From contig CAZVWS010000015.1 of assembly GCA_964631255.1 (NCBI GenBank), forward strand, positions 1 to 40,430: 40,430 nt of DNA, written 5' to 3'. The notes under the pieces were generated by a model. That model did not search any database. It was not told where the DNA came from and worked only from the letters and a program-made list of their open reading frames with translations. The translations under genes and the position numbers were made by a program. The DNA comes from JBGZFC01 sp964631255 (GTDB lineage: Bacteria > Bacteroidota > Bacteroidia > Bacteroidales > Dysgonomonadaceae). This document shows, piece after piece, positions 32,157-40,430 of this stretch; the stretch's first letter is position 1, and the number at the start of each line of letters is the position of its first letter.

Positions 32157-32592
32157 GATTTTTTTCTTTTTGTTGCAGATGAATAAACGACTCGGTAGCC
32201 AAACGATACGAATCCAATCCAAATCCGGCTATCACGCCTTGGCAAGCGGCAGCCAGCAGCGATTGGTGGCGAAACTCTTCGCGTGCATACACATTTGAGA
32301 TATGCACTTCTATAACCGGCGTGTTCACGGCACGGATGGCGTCGCCAATGGCAACCGATGTGTGCGTGTAGCCTCCGGCATTGAGAATGATTCCGTCAAA
32401 ATCAAATCCTGCCTCTTGTATGGCATTGATGATTTCGCCCTCCACGTTCGATTGGAAAAAATGAAACTCCACATGCGGATAGCTCTTTTTCAGTTCATTG
32501 TAGTATTCGCCAAATGAGCTGTTTCCATAAATACCCGTCTCTCTTATTCCGAGCAAATTGAGATTGGGACCGTTGATAATTTGGATTTTCAT
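32149..32592 (-). CDS. aroQ: 3-dehydroquinate dehydratase, type II
   Basis: 147 residues, normal for type II. It dehydrates 3-dehydroquinate to 3-dehydroshikimate in the shikimate pathway, as a cytoplasmic dodecamer. Motifs: IINGPNLNLLGIRETGIYG (with the active-site Arg and Tyr), LNAGGYTHTSVAI (Asn and His), IEVHISNVYAREEFR (His, Ser/Asn and Arg) and GVIAGFGLDSYRLA. It heads the aroQ-pyk-O-methyltransferase-rbfA-permease operon. Its promoter candidate is at 32645-32678. Confidence 0.97.
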   Translation of the reverse strand: MKIQIINGPNLNLLGIRETGIYGNSSFGEYYNELKKSYPHVEFHFFQSNVEGEIINAIQEAGFDFDGIILNAGGYTHTSVAIGDAIRAVNTPVIEVHISNVYAREEFRHQSLLAAACQGVIAGFGLDSYRLATESFIHLQQKEKNHA

Positions 32593-32644
32593 CTGAAAAA
32601 TAAATTTATTGAAACTGTTAGAATTTTAGCTTTTATCTGACTTG

Positions 32645-32678
32645 CAAAATTAATCAAAAAATCGGGATTTTTGTTCAA
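32645..32678 (-). promoter_or_regulatory. Promoter candidate for the aroQ operon
   Basis: The minus strand reads TAATTTTG at 32645-32652 (TAnnTTTG) with a TTG at 32676-32678, 23 nt upstream of it. The spacer is a little longer than the usual 19-21. Confidence 0.45.
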
Positions 32679-32814
32679 TTTACAACTATATCTTGCTGCC
32701 CAAAAAATTTCATCCGATGGTATTTTCAGAAAAAGTTGGCAGAAAAATCAAATTCTGAAACAAATCAAATCAATAATGCCAATTTTTTTAGATAATATGC
32801 AATAAAAAAGGCTT

Positions 32815-32850
32815 TTTTGATGGGAAATACCAGCAAAAATTGTATTTTTG
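32815..32850 (+). promoter_or_regulatory. Promoter candidate for the 32869 glycosyltransferase
   Basis: TATTTTTG at 32843-32850 matches TAnnTTTG, and TTTTG at 32815-32819 is a possible -33 with a 23-nt spacer. The ATG is only 18 bp beyond the -7 element, so the leader is short. It is divergent from the aroQ promoter in a 276-bp spacer. Confidence 0.5.
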
Positions 32851-32868
32851 GCATAAATTTGTTGAGCC

Positions 32869-33624
32869 ATGTCAGATAAAATTGTAATCATTCCTACCTA
32901 CAACGAGAAGGAGAATATCGAAAACATCATTAAGGCGGTTTTCGCGTTAGAAACCGAGTTCCATATTTTGGTGATTGACGATGGCTCTCCCGATGGTACC
33001 GCATCTATTGTTCGGCGGTTGATGGGTGAGTTTCCCGACAGACTTTTTATCGAAGAGAGAAAAGGTAAATTGGGGCTGGGAACAGCATATATACACGGGT
33101 TCAGATGGGCATTGGCAAGACCTTACCAATATATTTTTGAAATGGATGCCGATTTTTCGCACAATCCCGACGATTTGCCCCGTCTTTATTCCGCTTGCAA
33201 AGATGGTGGTTATGATTTGGCCATCGGCTCCAGATATTGTTCGGGGGTAAATGTGGTGAATTGGCCTATAGGCAGGGTGTTGATGTCTTATTTTGCTTCT
33301 ATTTACGTGCAAATCATTACCTGGATGAAGGTAAACGACGCCACTGCCGGTTTTGTTTGCTATAAACGGAATGTGCTGGAAACCATCAATTTGGACGAAG
33401 TGAAATTCAAAGGCTATGCTTTTCAAATTGAGATGAAATACACGGCAATGGTGTTAGGTTTTAAAATAAAAGAGGTGTCGGTTGTTTTTGTAAATAGAAA
33501 ATTGGGCGTTTCCAAAATGAATTCGAGCATATTTGGCGAAGCATTTTTTGGAGTAATCAATTTACGCTGGCGCAGCTTGACCGGTAAAATAAAACCTCGC
33601 CCCAAATACATTCAATCCAATTAG
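32869..33624 (+). CDS. Polyprenol-phosphate mannose synthase-like GT2
   Basis: 251 residues. A family-2 glycosyltransferase of the Dpm1 type: VIIPTYNEKENIENII, the nucleotide-binding VIDDGSPDGTA, GKLGLGTAYIHGFRWAL, and the metal-binding FEMDADFSHNPDDLPRLY. It has no C-terminal transmembrane domain, as in the short soluble form, so it would act at the inner face of the membrane. The expected reaction transfers a hexose, typically mannose from GDP-mannose, to a polyprenyl phosphate; the sugar cannot be read from sequence. It lies 4 bp upstream of the dihydroorotase gene and is co-transcribed with it. Confidence 0.92.
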   Translation: MSDKIVIIPTYNEKENIENIIKAVFALETEFHILVIDDGSPDGTASIVRRLMGEFPDRLFIEERKGKLGLGTAYIHGFRWALARPYQYIFEMDADFSHNPDDLPRLYSACKDGGYDLAIGSRYCSGVNVVNWPIGRVLMSYFASIYVQIITWMKVNDATAGFVCYKRNVLETINLDEVKFKGYAFQIEMKYTAMVLGFKIKEVSVVFVNRKLGVSKMNSSIFGEAFFGVINLRWRSLTGKIKPRPKYIQSN

Positions 33625-33628
33625 GAAT

Positions 33629-34969
33629 ATGATACTTATACATAAAGCACAAATTATAAACGAAGGCAAAATTTTTTCCGGTTCGGTTCTTATTGAAAAT
33701 GAACGAATAAAAGAGATTTATACCACCGACTTGCCCTCGTCCGTTTTAGAAAAATGCGACTCAATAATAGATGCTTCGGACATGTACTTGATACCCGGCG
33801 TGATAGACGACCAAGTGCATTTTCGCGACCCGGGATTAACACACAAAGGCGACATTTACTCCGAAAGTTGTGCAGCCGTGGCGGGTGGCGTAACTTCGTT
33901 TATGGATATGCCCAACACCAATCCACAAACCATTTCCAACGATTTGTTGCAAGAGAAATTTGAAATGGCGGAACAAAAATCTGTTGCCAATTTCTCGTTC
34001 TATCTTGGTGCTACCAACGACAACATAAAAGAGCTGCTACAAACGGACAAGAAAAACGTGTGTGGCGTGAAAATTTTTATGGGAGCATCTACCGGAAATA
34101 TGTTGGTGGACAACGAAAAAACCTTGCAACGCATCTTTGCCGAAGTAGATTCGCTCTTGGCAACGCACTGCGAAAAAGAGGAGATTATCCGGAAAAACGT
34201 GGACTTTTACAAGGCAAAGTTCGGCGAAAATATTCCTATCGCCTATCATCCGCACATCAGAAATGACGAGGCATGTTTTGCCTCATCGGCGCAAGCCATT
34301 GAATTGGCAGATAAATACGGTTCGCGACTGCACGTGTTGCACTTGTCTTCGGCTCGAGAAATGAGTTTGCTGAGCGATGCACCCATTGCTGACAAAAAAA
34401 TTACTGCCGAGGTATGTGTACACCATCTTTGGTTTACCGATGAAGATTTCGACCGATTGGGCGCAAAAATAAAATGGAATCCATCCATAAAAACAAAAGC
34501 CGACCGCGACAAACTACGTGAATCGCTCCAAAATGGTAAATTAGATATTGTAGCTACCGACCACGCTCCGCACTTGCCTGCAGAAAAACAGGGAGGATGT
34601 TTGCAAGCTGCATCGGGTGGACCGCTGGTACAGCACTCGCTGCAAGCTATGTTACAAATGGCAGACGAGGGCATCTTTACACACGAAATGGTGATAGACA
34701 AAATGTGCCATGCTCCGGCGCAACTTTTCGCGATAAAAGAGCGGGGTTACATCCGAAAAGGATATTTTGCCGATTTGGTTTTGGTCAATCCCAACAAAAA
34801 ACAACAAGTAAATGCCCAAAATATTCTGTATAAATGTGGATGGTCGCCATTTGAGCAGTTTGTTTTCAATCATTCAATCGACAAAACATTTGTCAATGGC
34901 AATTTGGTGTTTAGCGATGGAAAAGTAAATACCGAAAAATTTGGTAAAAGACTGACATTTAACAGATAA
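33629..34969 (+). CDS. pyrC: Dihydroorotase
   Basis: 446 residues, type I/multifunctional-like. It interconverts carbamoyl-aspartate and dihydroorotate in pyrimidine synthesis. Seen: VIDDQVHFRDPGLTHKGD, FMDMPNTNPQT, the carboxylated-lysine region CGVKIFMGASTGNML, LLATHCEKEEII (His), RLHVLHLSSA (His) and DIVATDHAPHL (catalytic Asp). The canonical metal motif DxHxHFR reads DDQVHFR here, so the first metal-binding His is Gln. The other ligands are intact. I recall the same DDQVHFR form in Bacteroides dihydroorotases, so it is probably a lineage feature, but this was not verified. It is 4 bp after the glycosyltransferase gene. Confidence 0.92.
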   Translation: MILIHKAQIINEGKIFSGSVLIENERIKEIYTTDLPSSVLEKCDSIIDASDMYLIPGVIDDQVHFRDPGLTHKGDIYSESCAAVAGGVTSFMDMPNTNPQTISNDLLQEKFEMAEQKSVANFSFYLGATNDNIKELLQTDKKNVCGVKIFMGASTGNMLVDNEKTLQRIFAEVDSLLATHCEKEEIIRKNVDFYKAKFGENIPIAYHPHIRNDEACFASSAQAIELADKYGSRLHVLHLSSAREMSLLSDAPIADKKITAEVCVHHLWFTDEDFDRLGAKIKWNPSIKTKADRDKLRESLQNGKLDIVATDHAPHLPAEKQGGCLQAASGGPLVQHSLQAMLQMADEGIFTHEMVIDKMCHAPAQLFAIKERGYIRKGYFADLVLVNPNKKQQVNAQNILYKCGWSPFEQFVFNHSIDKTFVNGNLVFSDGKVNTEKFGKRLTFNR

Positions 34970-35042
34970 GAAACATTCAATTCTCGAAAATTCTTGCCGG
35001 CAATTTTTTATTCACCTTATTTTACAACAACCAAACAAAGAA

Positions 35043-36137
35043 GTGAGATTTTTATTTACAGTACAGGGAGAAGGACGAGGACATTTTACTCAAGCATTGT
35101 CGCTGGCAGCTATGCTGAAAAAGCATGGACACGTAGTAGTTGCCGTGTTAGTTGGGAAGAGCAATACGAGACAAATCCCAACTTTTTTTACCGAAAAAAT
35201 TGGAGCTCCTGTTTTTGATTTCAGCAGTCCCAATTTCACAGCGATGTACAAAAAAAAGCGACCAAACATTTTTTTAAGTGCAGTAAATAATTTTTCCCGT
35301 CCGTTTTATTTCAGAAAAAGTATCGTTTTTGTAAAAAACAAAATAGAAGAGTACCGCCCCGATGTGGTAATCAATTTTTATGAAATGATTACCGGCATGT
35401 GTTTTGCGATATACCGATTGGACAAACGCCTCGATGTAAAAATGATAAGTATTGCCCATCATTATGTCCTTCTAAATCCACACTATAAAACATCGAAAGA
35501 GCAAGACCTGAAATACTATTTTTTGCGAATGCTCACCAAAGTAACCTGCAAACGCTCGTCCAAAATATTGGCACTCTCGTTTCGGGACATGCCCGGCTGC
35601 AAGGAGAAAAATCTGGTAGTAGTGCCGCCCTTGCTTCGCGAGCAAGTGTTTCAAATAGAGCCTACCCAAGGCAATTACATCCACGGATATATGCTCAATT
35701 CAGGCTATTACGAAGAGGTGCTGAGTTGGCATACAAAAAACCAACATGTACCGTTGCGTTTTTTCTGGGATAAGAAAGATGCCCGGGAAGTTACTACCAT
35801 TGATGAAAATCTGAAACTCTACAAACTCAACGACAAACTATTCTTAGAAAGCATGGCAGCGAGTATGGCATATTCCACCACATCGGGTTTCGAGTCTATT
35901 TGCGAAGCATTGTACTACAAAAAACCTATATTGATGATTCCGGTGCATATAGAGCAAGAGTTTAACGCATACGATGCCAGCCTGTCGGGTGCGGGCATCA
36001 GTAGCAAGAAGTTTAAACTGAATAAGTTACTCAATTTTATTCCCAACTATTCGCCCGACCCCAAATTCAACGATTGGGTATTGAGTGCCGAAAAAATTTT
36101 TATACGCGAGATTTGCGGCGAAGAAAAAACCGAATAA
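35043..36137 (+). CDS. MurG-like glycosyltransferase family protein
   Basis: 364 residues from a GTG at 35043. The family-typical start MRFLFTVQGEGRGHFTQALS gives the glycine-rich acceptor loop of GT-B enzymes of the Glyco_trans_1_3/GT28-like group. The C-terminal half has the nucleotide-sugar region: YSTTSGFESICEALYYKKPILMIPVHIEQEFNAY. There is no transmembrane helix. The donor and acceptor are unknown; a role in cell-envelope glycan synthesis would suit the neighbouring polyprenol-phosphate sugar synthase. It follows pyrC after 73 bp, and mutS2 begins 16 bp after its stop. Confidence 0.85.
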   Translation: MRFLFTVQGEGRGHFTQALSLAAMLKKHGHVVVAVLVGKSNTRQIPTFFTEKIGAPVFDFSSPNFTAMYKKKRPNIFLSAVNNFSRPFYFRKSIVFVKNKIEEYRPDVVINFYEMITGMCFAIYRLDKRLDVKMISIAHHYVLLNPHYKTSKEQDLKYYFLRMLTKVTCKRSSKILALSFRDMPGCKEKNLVVVPPLLREQVFQIEPTQGNYIHGYMLNSGYYEEVLSWHTKNQHVPLRFFWDKKDAREVTTIDENLKLYKLNDKLFLESMAASMAYSTTSGFESICEALYYKKPILMIPVHIEQEFNAYDASLSGAGISSKKFKLNKLLNFIPNYSPDPKFNDWVLSAEKIFIREICGEEKTE

Positions 36138-36153
36138 CAACAAAATAAAATAC

Positions 36154-38583
36154 GTGATATATCCAACAAATTTTGAGCAGAAAATTGACTTTTTTCGTAT
36201 CAGACAACTCTTAGAACAGCACTGTTTGAGCCCGTTGGGCAAAGAGAGAGTGGGCGAGATGCAATTTTCGACTTCGTTTCAAGAGATAGATACCCAAATT
36301 TCGCAAACCGACGAGTTTGTGCAAATTTTGCAAGGAGAAAATCCTTTTCCGGCAGACAATTTTTACGATGTACGGCCCGTATTAAAGAAAATTCGGGTAG
36401 AGCGTTCGTGGATAGAGCAAAATTCGCTCGTTGAACTTTTCAAATCGTTGCGTGCATTGCAGGCAATTGTGCTTTTTTTTAAGAACGACGAAAAGGCAGA
36501 CAACAACTATCCACACCTGATTGCACTAACCGAAAATGTTTTCACTTCGCCCGAGATAGTAAAAAAAATTGAACGAATAGTAGATGATTTCGGACAAATC
36601 AGAGATAACGCATCGCCCAATTTAGCTGCCATCCGAAAAGAATTAGCCTCCACCATCAACGGAATATCGCGCAGCCTAAACTCTATTTTGCGCAAAGCGC
36701 AAGCCGAAGGCTTGGTTGAGAAAGATGTTGCTCCAAGTATGCGCGACGGACGATTGGTGATACCGATAAACCCGGCTTTCAAACGCAAGATGAAGGGTAT
36801 TGTGCACGACGAGTCTGCATCCGGCAAAACCGTGTATATAGAGCCGGCAGAAGTGGTGGAAGCCAACAACAGAATCAGGGAATTGGAAAATGACGAACGC
36901 CGCGAAATAATCCGAATTTTGACCGAATTTACCGATTATATTCGCCCGTTTTTACCCGATTTGCTTCTTTCGTATCAATATTTGGCAGCAATAGATTTTA
37001 TACGTGCCAAAGCAAAATTTGCCATACAGATACAAGCCATCAAACCTAATTTTGAAGAACAACTTATCATAGATTGGGTGCAAGCCGTGCATCCGCTTCT
37101 GTACTTGACACTCAAAAAACAGGGTGCAAAAGTAGTGCCGCTGGATATTGAATTGACAACCGAAAATCGCATCTTGGTTATTTCCGGACCCAATGCCGGA
37201 GGCAAATCTGTCTGTCTCAAAACTGTTGGTTTACTGCAATATATGTTGCAATGCGGTTTGCTGATTCCGGTAAAAGAGAACTCGAAAGTAGGATTGTTTC
37301 ACGATATTTTTATTGATATAGGCGATGAGCAATCCATCGAAAACGACTTGTCAACGTACAGTTCTCATTTGCAAAATATGAAGTTTTTTGTGAAAAATTG
37401 CAACCCAAAAACATTGCTACTGATAGACGAATTTGGCGGTGGCACCGAGCCCCAAATTGGCGCAGCCATTGCCGAGTCGCTCTTAGATAAATTCAACCAC
37501 CGACAAGCCTTTGGTATTATTACCACGCACTACCAAAATCTGAAACATTTTGCCAACGAAAACCCGGGCGTCATCAATGGTGCTATGTTGTATGACAGAC
37601 ACCAAATGCAGCCCTTGTTTCAACTTTCCATAGGCAATCCGGGTAGCTCGTTTGCCATAGAAATTGCCAGAAAAATTGGATTGCCCGAAGAGATTATTTC
37701 GCACGCATCGCAAATTGTGGGAAGCGATTATATCAATATGGACAAATATTTGCTGGACATCAATCGCGACAAACGCTACTGGGAACGAAAACGTGATGAA
37801 ATACGTCGCGAACGAAAACGCGTGGAGGAGTTGAGCGAAAAATATGAACAAAACCTTTCCGAAATAAACAGCCAAAAAAAAGAAATCATTGCCAATGCCA
37901 AGCTGCAAGCCCAACAATTGTTGGCAGAAAGCAACGCCAAAATAGAGCAAACCATTCGCGAAATTCGGGAAAATCAGGCTAACAAAGAGCGAACCAAACA
38001 AGCAAGACAATCGCTTACCGAGTTCAAAGAGAAAGTTAATATTACTCCTTTGCCAAAAGAGAAAAAATCGCCCCAAAAGCCAAACCGAAAACCAGCCAAA
38101 CCACAAATTACCGAACCAGAAAAAATGGTTGCAGGCGATGCCGTTCGCCTGCAAGGACAAACTTCTGTAGGCGAAATATTGGAATTGTCGGGCAAAAAAG
38201 CAACGGTGGCTTTTGGTGTAATCAAATCGACTATCGACATAGAAAAATTGGAAAAAGTTGGAAAAAATCAACTGAAAAGAGAATCCAAAACCACCTCTAC
38301 AAACTCCATGACGCGCGATTTGATGCACGAAAAAAAACTACATTTCAAACAAGATATGGATGTGCGCGGCATGCGCGGCGACGAGGCCTTGCAAGCAGTA
38401 ATCTATTTCATTGACGACGCCATCCAGTTGGGAATGCCACGTGTGCGAATTTTGCACGGCACAGGTACCGGCGCGTTGCGACAAATCATCAGAGATTACC
38501 TGCGCACCGTGGCGGGTGTATCCAATTTTCAGGACGAACATGTGCAATTTGGCGGTGCCGGCATCACGGTTATCGATTTGTAA
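36154..38583 (+). CDS. mutS2: Endonuclease MutS2
   Basis: About 809 residues from the GTG at 36154. That start gives MIYPTNFEQKIDFFRIRQLL, the usual N terminus in this group; an earlier GTG at 36085 lies inside the upstream gene. Seen: the ATPase domain with GPNAGGKSVCLKTVGLLQY (Walker A), LLLIDEFGGGTEPQIGAAIAE (Walker B) and ITTHYQNLKHFA; a long charged coiled coil at about 510-650; and a C-terminal Smr endonuclease domain with DMDVRGMRGDEAL and RILHGTGTGALRQIIRDYL. MutS2 proteins limit recombination and act on stalled ribosomes or branched DNA in different bacteria, not in mismatch repair. Confidence 0.96.
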   Translation: MIYPTNFEQKIDFFRIRQLLEQHCLSPLGKERVGEMQFSTSFQEIDTQISQTDEFVQILQGENPFPADNFYDVRPVLKKIRVERSWIEQNSLVELFKSLRALQAIVLFFKNDEKADNNYPHLIALTENVFTSPEIVKKIERIVDDFGQIRDNASPNLAAIRKELASTINGISRSLNSILRKAQAEGLVEKDVAPSMRDGRLVIPINPAFKRKMKGIVHDESASGKTVYIEPAEVVEANNRIRELENDERREIIRILTEFTDYIRPFLPDLLLSYQYLAAIDFIRAKAKFAIQIQAIKPNFEEQLIIDWVQAVHPLLYLTLKKQGAKVVPLDIELTTENRILVISGPNAGGKSVCLKTVGLLQYMLQCGLLIPVKENSKVGLFHDIFIDIGDEQSIENDLSTYSSHLQNMKFFVKNCNPKTLLLIDEFGGGTEPQIGAAIAESLLDKFNHRQAFGIITTHYQNLKHFANENPGVINGAMLYDRHQMQPLFQLSIGNPGSSFAIEIARKIGLPEEIISHASQIVGSDYINMDKYLLDINRDKRYWERKRDEIRRERKRVEELSEKYEQNLSEINSQKKEIIANAKLQAQQLLAESNAKIEQTIREIRENQANKERTKQARQSLTEFKEKVNITPLPKEKKSPQKPNRKPAKPQITEPEKMVAGDAVRLQGQTSVGEILELSGKKATVAFGVIKSTIDIEKLEKVGKNQLKRESKTTSTNSMTRDLMHEKKLHFKQDMDVRGMRGDEALQAVIYFIDDAIQLGMPRVRILHGTGTGALRQIIRDYLRTVAGVSNFQDEHVQFGGAGITVIDL

Positions 38584-38645
38584 AAATAATGATATAAATA
38601 GCATTATGTTAAATATATTTATTATTTTTGTCAAAATGTATTTGT

Positions 38646-38703
38646 AGGTTGCAGAATATTATAAGTTTAATATTGGCGAATATTGTAATATTGACTGCAA
38701 CCT
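38646..38703. repeat. 9-bp inverted repeat enclosing four AATATT
   Basis: AGGTTGCAG (38646-38654) and CTGCAACCT (38695-38703) are perfect inverted repeats around 40 nt that contain AATATT four times (38655, 38669, 38679, 38687). It lies in the 174-bp spacer between mutS2 and the protease gene, where base composition shifts to higher AT. It could be a mutS2 terminator, a binding site, or the remnant of a small mobile element. Confidence 0.45.
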
Positions 38704-38757
38704 TTAGGACAGCCTCTACTAATTTATAAGGGCGACACATATTTTAAATTATAAAAT

Positions 38758-39951
38758 ATGAAATTGAAACTCATAATTACAAGTCTTTTTTTCTGTGCTG
38801 TGTTCAATATAAAGGCACAAACCACTTCTATGTGGAGTGGCAGTGGTTTCTTCTTATCAGCGGACGGTTATCTTGCTACAAATTACCATGTAGTAGAAAA
38901 TGGAACTGAAATCTACATTGATGTTTTTTTTAATAGTCAAAAAAAAACTTATAAAGCAAGTGTAATAAAAACAGACCCAGACAATGATATAGCAGTACTT
39001 AGGATAACAGATAAAAATTTTAAGAAATTAAGTCCATTGCCATATACTTTAAAAATGATAGGTGTTAATGTCGGTGAAAAAGTATTCGCAATGGGCTATC
39101 CTCAAATTGACCTACAAGGGAATGAAGTAAAGGTTACAGATGGAATTATTAGTTCCAAAACAGGTTTTCAAAATGACAATAAAAGTTATCAGATTTCAGC
39201 ACCAATACAACGCGGAAATAGTGGTGGACCACTTTTTGATAATACTGGTAGTTTAATTGGGATGACCTCAGCAGGATTACCTGACTCACAAAACGTAGGA
39301 TGGGCAATAAAAATTACCTATCTGAACAATTTGTTAGACCTAATTCCAAACTTTCCATCATTGCCAACAAAAACAACAATATCAGAACTCTCATTTACCG
39401 AAAAAATAAAGGTACTATCAAAATTTGTTGTACTAATAAAGGTTGTTAAACCTAATTGTGATTTAAAAACTCCGAGTGAACTGTTTTATAAAATAAATAC
39501 TTCTTCAACCTATAATGATGTTTGCGGTCTTCTTAATTTTAAAGGTGAAAATTATAGAACCAATGATTCGGGTAACACAATAATTCAATTTTATAAATGG
39601 TCCTTTTGCAATAATGAACAAACTTTTATTGACTGTTGGTTTCAGAATGAAAAGATTATACTTTCGAAGAAATCATTTGGTAATGAAACTTGTTATTCTA
39701 CATTAAGTAACGAAAATTATAAACTAATAAAAGTTGGAACTTCTTATTCAGAAGTGAAAAGCATATTGAAAGGAGAGGGAGATAAAATTCGTACTGATTA
39801 TAAACCTGATGGCAATAATATAGATATCTATAGATGGTATGATTGTAAAGATGTCAGCTTGTATTTTGAAGTTTGGTTCTTAGGTGGGAAAGTAAATTTA
39901 GTAAGAAAAGGAGATGATAGACAACTGAAAAAATTATTAGGAAATGACTGA
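38758..39951 (+). CDS. Secreted trypsin-like serine protease with two BLIP-like repeats
   Basis: 397 residues with a signal peptide (MKLKLIITSLFFCAVFNIKA, cleavage after about residue 20). The protease domain (about 25-200) has the S1/HtrA-type triad: H44 in ATNYHVV, D77 in DNDIAVLRI and S155 in GNSGGPLF. There is no PDZ domain. The C-terminal third has two related units (about 243-305 and 322-385), each with Y-x-x-V, a turn with G, a TD/TN pair, then Y-x-W, a cysteine and V/C-x-F-x-x-x-K-V. This is the layout of BLIP/SmpA-like domains. The gene is noticeably more AT-rich than mutS2 and uses A/T-ending codons more, suggesting transfer. The target is unknown. Confidence 0.85.
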   Translation: MKLKLIITSLFFCAVFNIKAQTTSMWSGSGFFLSADGYLATNYHVVENGTEIYIDVFFNSQKKTYKASVIKTDPDNDIAVLRITDKNFKKLSPLPYTLKMIGVNVGEKVFAMGYPQIDLQGNEVKVTDGIISSKTGFQNDNKSYQISAPIQRGNSGGPLFDNTGSLIGMTSAGLPDSQNVGWAIKITYLNNLLDLIPNFPSLPTKTTISELSFTEKIKVLSKFVVLIKVVKPNCDLKTPSELFYKINTSSTYNDVCGLLNFKGENYRTNDSGNTIIQFYKWSFCNNEQTFIDCWFQNEKIILSKKSFGNETCYSTLSNENYKLIKVGTSYSEVKSILKGEGDKIRTDYKPDGNNIDIYRWYDCKDVSLYFEVWFLGGKVNLVRKGDDRQLKKLLGND

Positions 39952-40068
39952 TAAAGAAAAATCCAAAATATAGCTACGACTTTCAATCACTTTTCACTAT
40001 ATTCAAAACACTATTAACGCATGTGGTTTGAACATAAATCTCCATATCAATATTAAAAAGCAAAAACA

Positions 40069-40430
40069 ATGGCTGAAAACGAAATATATAGCAATAAAAT
40101 TACCAAAGGTTCAAGAACTTACTTTTTTGACATCAAGAAAAGTGAGAATGGCGAATTGTATCTGAAAGTTTCAGAAAGCAAAAAAACAGGAAGTGGTTTT
40201 GAATATCACAGATTTATTGTTTTTGATGAAGATTTGGAAGACTTTGTTGGGGCATTAAAAAGAACGCTAACAAAATTCAAAGAGCTCAAAAAATCAAATC
40301 AAACAGAAAGTAATACATATTCGGTAGAAAAAATCAGAGAAACACATCAACAGGCATATTTGCCTTGGACAACTGAAGATGATAACAATCTTGTATTGTT
40401 ATATTGTGAAGGCAAAAAAGTGAATGAACT
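40069..40430 (+). CDS. PUR-domain plus SANT/Myb-like protein, 5' part
   Basis: Only the first 120 codons lie in the window; the gene runs off the end. Residues 1-75 (MAENEIYSNKITKGSRTYFF at the start, then YLKVSESKKT and EYHRFIVFDEDLEDFVGAL) match the DUF3276/PUR-alpha-like single-strand DNA/RNA-binding domain of Bacteroidetes. Residues about 83-120 (YSVEKIRETHQQAYLPWTTE then DDNNLVLLYCEGKKVNEL) look like the start of a SANT/Myb-like helical domain that continues beyond the window. The start is the ATG at 40069 in the conserved N terminus. A nucleic-acid-binding regulator is likely. It follows the protease gene in the same accessory, AT-rich stretch. Confidence 0.75.
   Translation, partial: MAENEIYSNKITKGSRTYFFDIKKSENGELYLKVSESKKTGSGFEYHRFIVFDEDLEDFVGALKRTLTKFKELKKSNQTESNTYSVEKIRETHQQAYLPWTTEDDNNLVLLYCEGKKVNE

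Noticed and set aside
36085..36153. Upstream GTG start of MutS2
   Set aside because: It lies inside the preceding glycosyltransferase gene. The GTG at 36154 gives the conserved MutS2 N terminus.

Overview
The window looks like a chromosomal segment of a Bacteroidales-type Bacteroidetes, probably from a draft or metagenomic assembly. The evidence is the gene content (RNase H1 with a viroplasmin domain, DUF4271 next to hemD, rnpA-yidD-TatD, a secreted subtilase ending in a T9SS-type sorting domain), repeated TAnnTTTG promoter elements, weak Shine-Dalgarno sites, AT-rich spacers and a 100-N scaffold gap at 24712-24811. No rRNA, tRNA or CRISPR array was found.

Region 1 (100-6835) is a compact integrative element bounded by an 18-bp perfect direct repeat (100-117 and 6818-6835). 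It carries a tyrosine integrase, an RteC-like regulator, an excisionase-type HTH protein, a gpII/CRI-like replication initiator, an AntA-type antirepressor, a double-HTH protein and four unknowns. Nearly all genes run leftward, away from attR. There are no capsid, relaxase or secretion genes, so it would need a helper to move between cells. Several DNA-level signals support it: paired integrase arm-site candidates at both ends, a nested hairpin near attL that could be a replication origin, and a short motif repeated in the initiator gene in several reading frames. Each att copy is followed by its own terminator hairpin.

Region 2 (6836-8417) lies just outside attR. It holds an S24-type phage-like repressor behind a cluster of TGCGAA half-sites and a small lipoprotein gene. 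This looks like accessory DNA between the element and the core chromosome.

Region 3 (8418-38583) is core chromosome. Leftward: uvrB with a zinc-ribbon membrane protein, a THUMP-like-domain methyltransferase, rplU-rpmA, a frameshifted subtilase, murF and a secreted C1 peptidase. Then a rightward pair (membrane protein, rnhA). Then leftward rnpA-yidD-TatD, hemD, a DUF4271 protein and a LOG-family protein. Then rightward dgkA and a DNA2-like helicase interrupted by the gap. Then leftward ugd and an aroQ-pyk-O-methyltransferase-rbfA-lolC/E-like run. Finally, rightward, a dolichol-phosphate-mannose-synthase-like glycosyltransferase, dihydroorotase, a second glycosyltransferase and mutS2.

Region 4 (38584-40430) again looks accessory. 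It has an AT-rich spacer with a large inverted repeat, a secreted trypsin-like protease with two BLIP-like C-terminal repeats, and the 5' part of a PUR-domain plus SANT/Myb-like protein cut by the window end.
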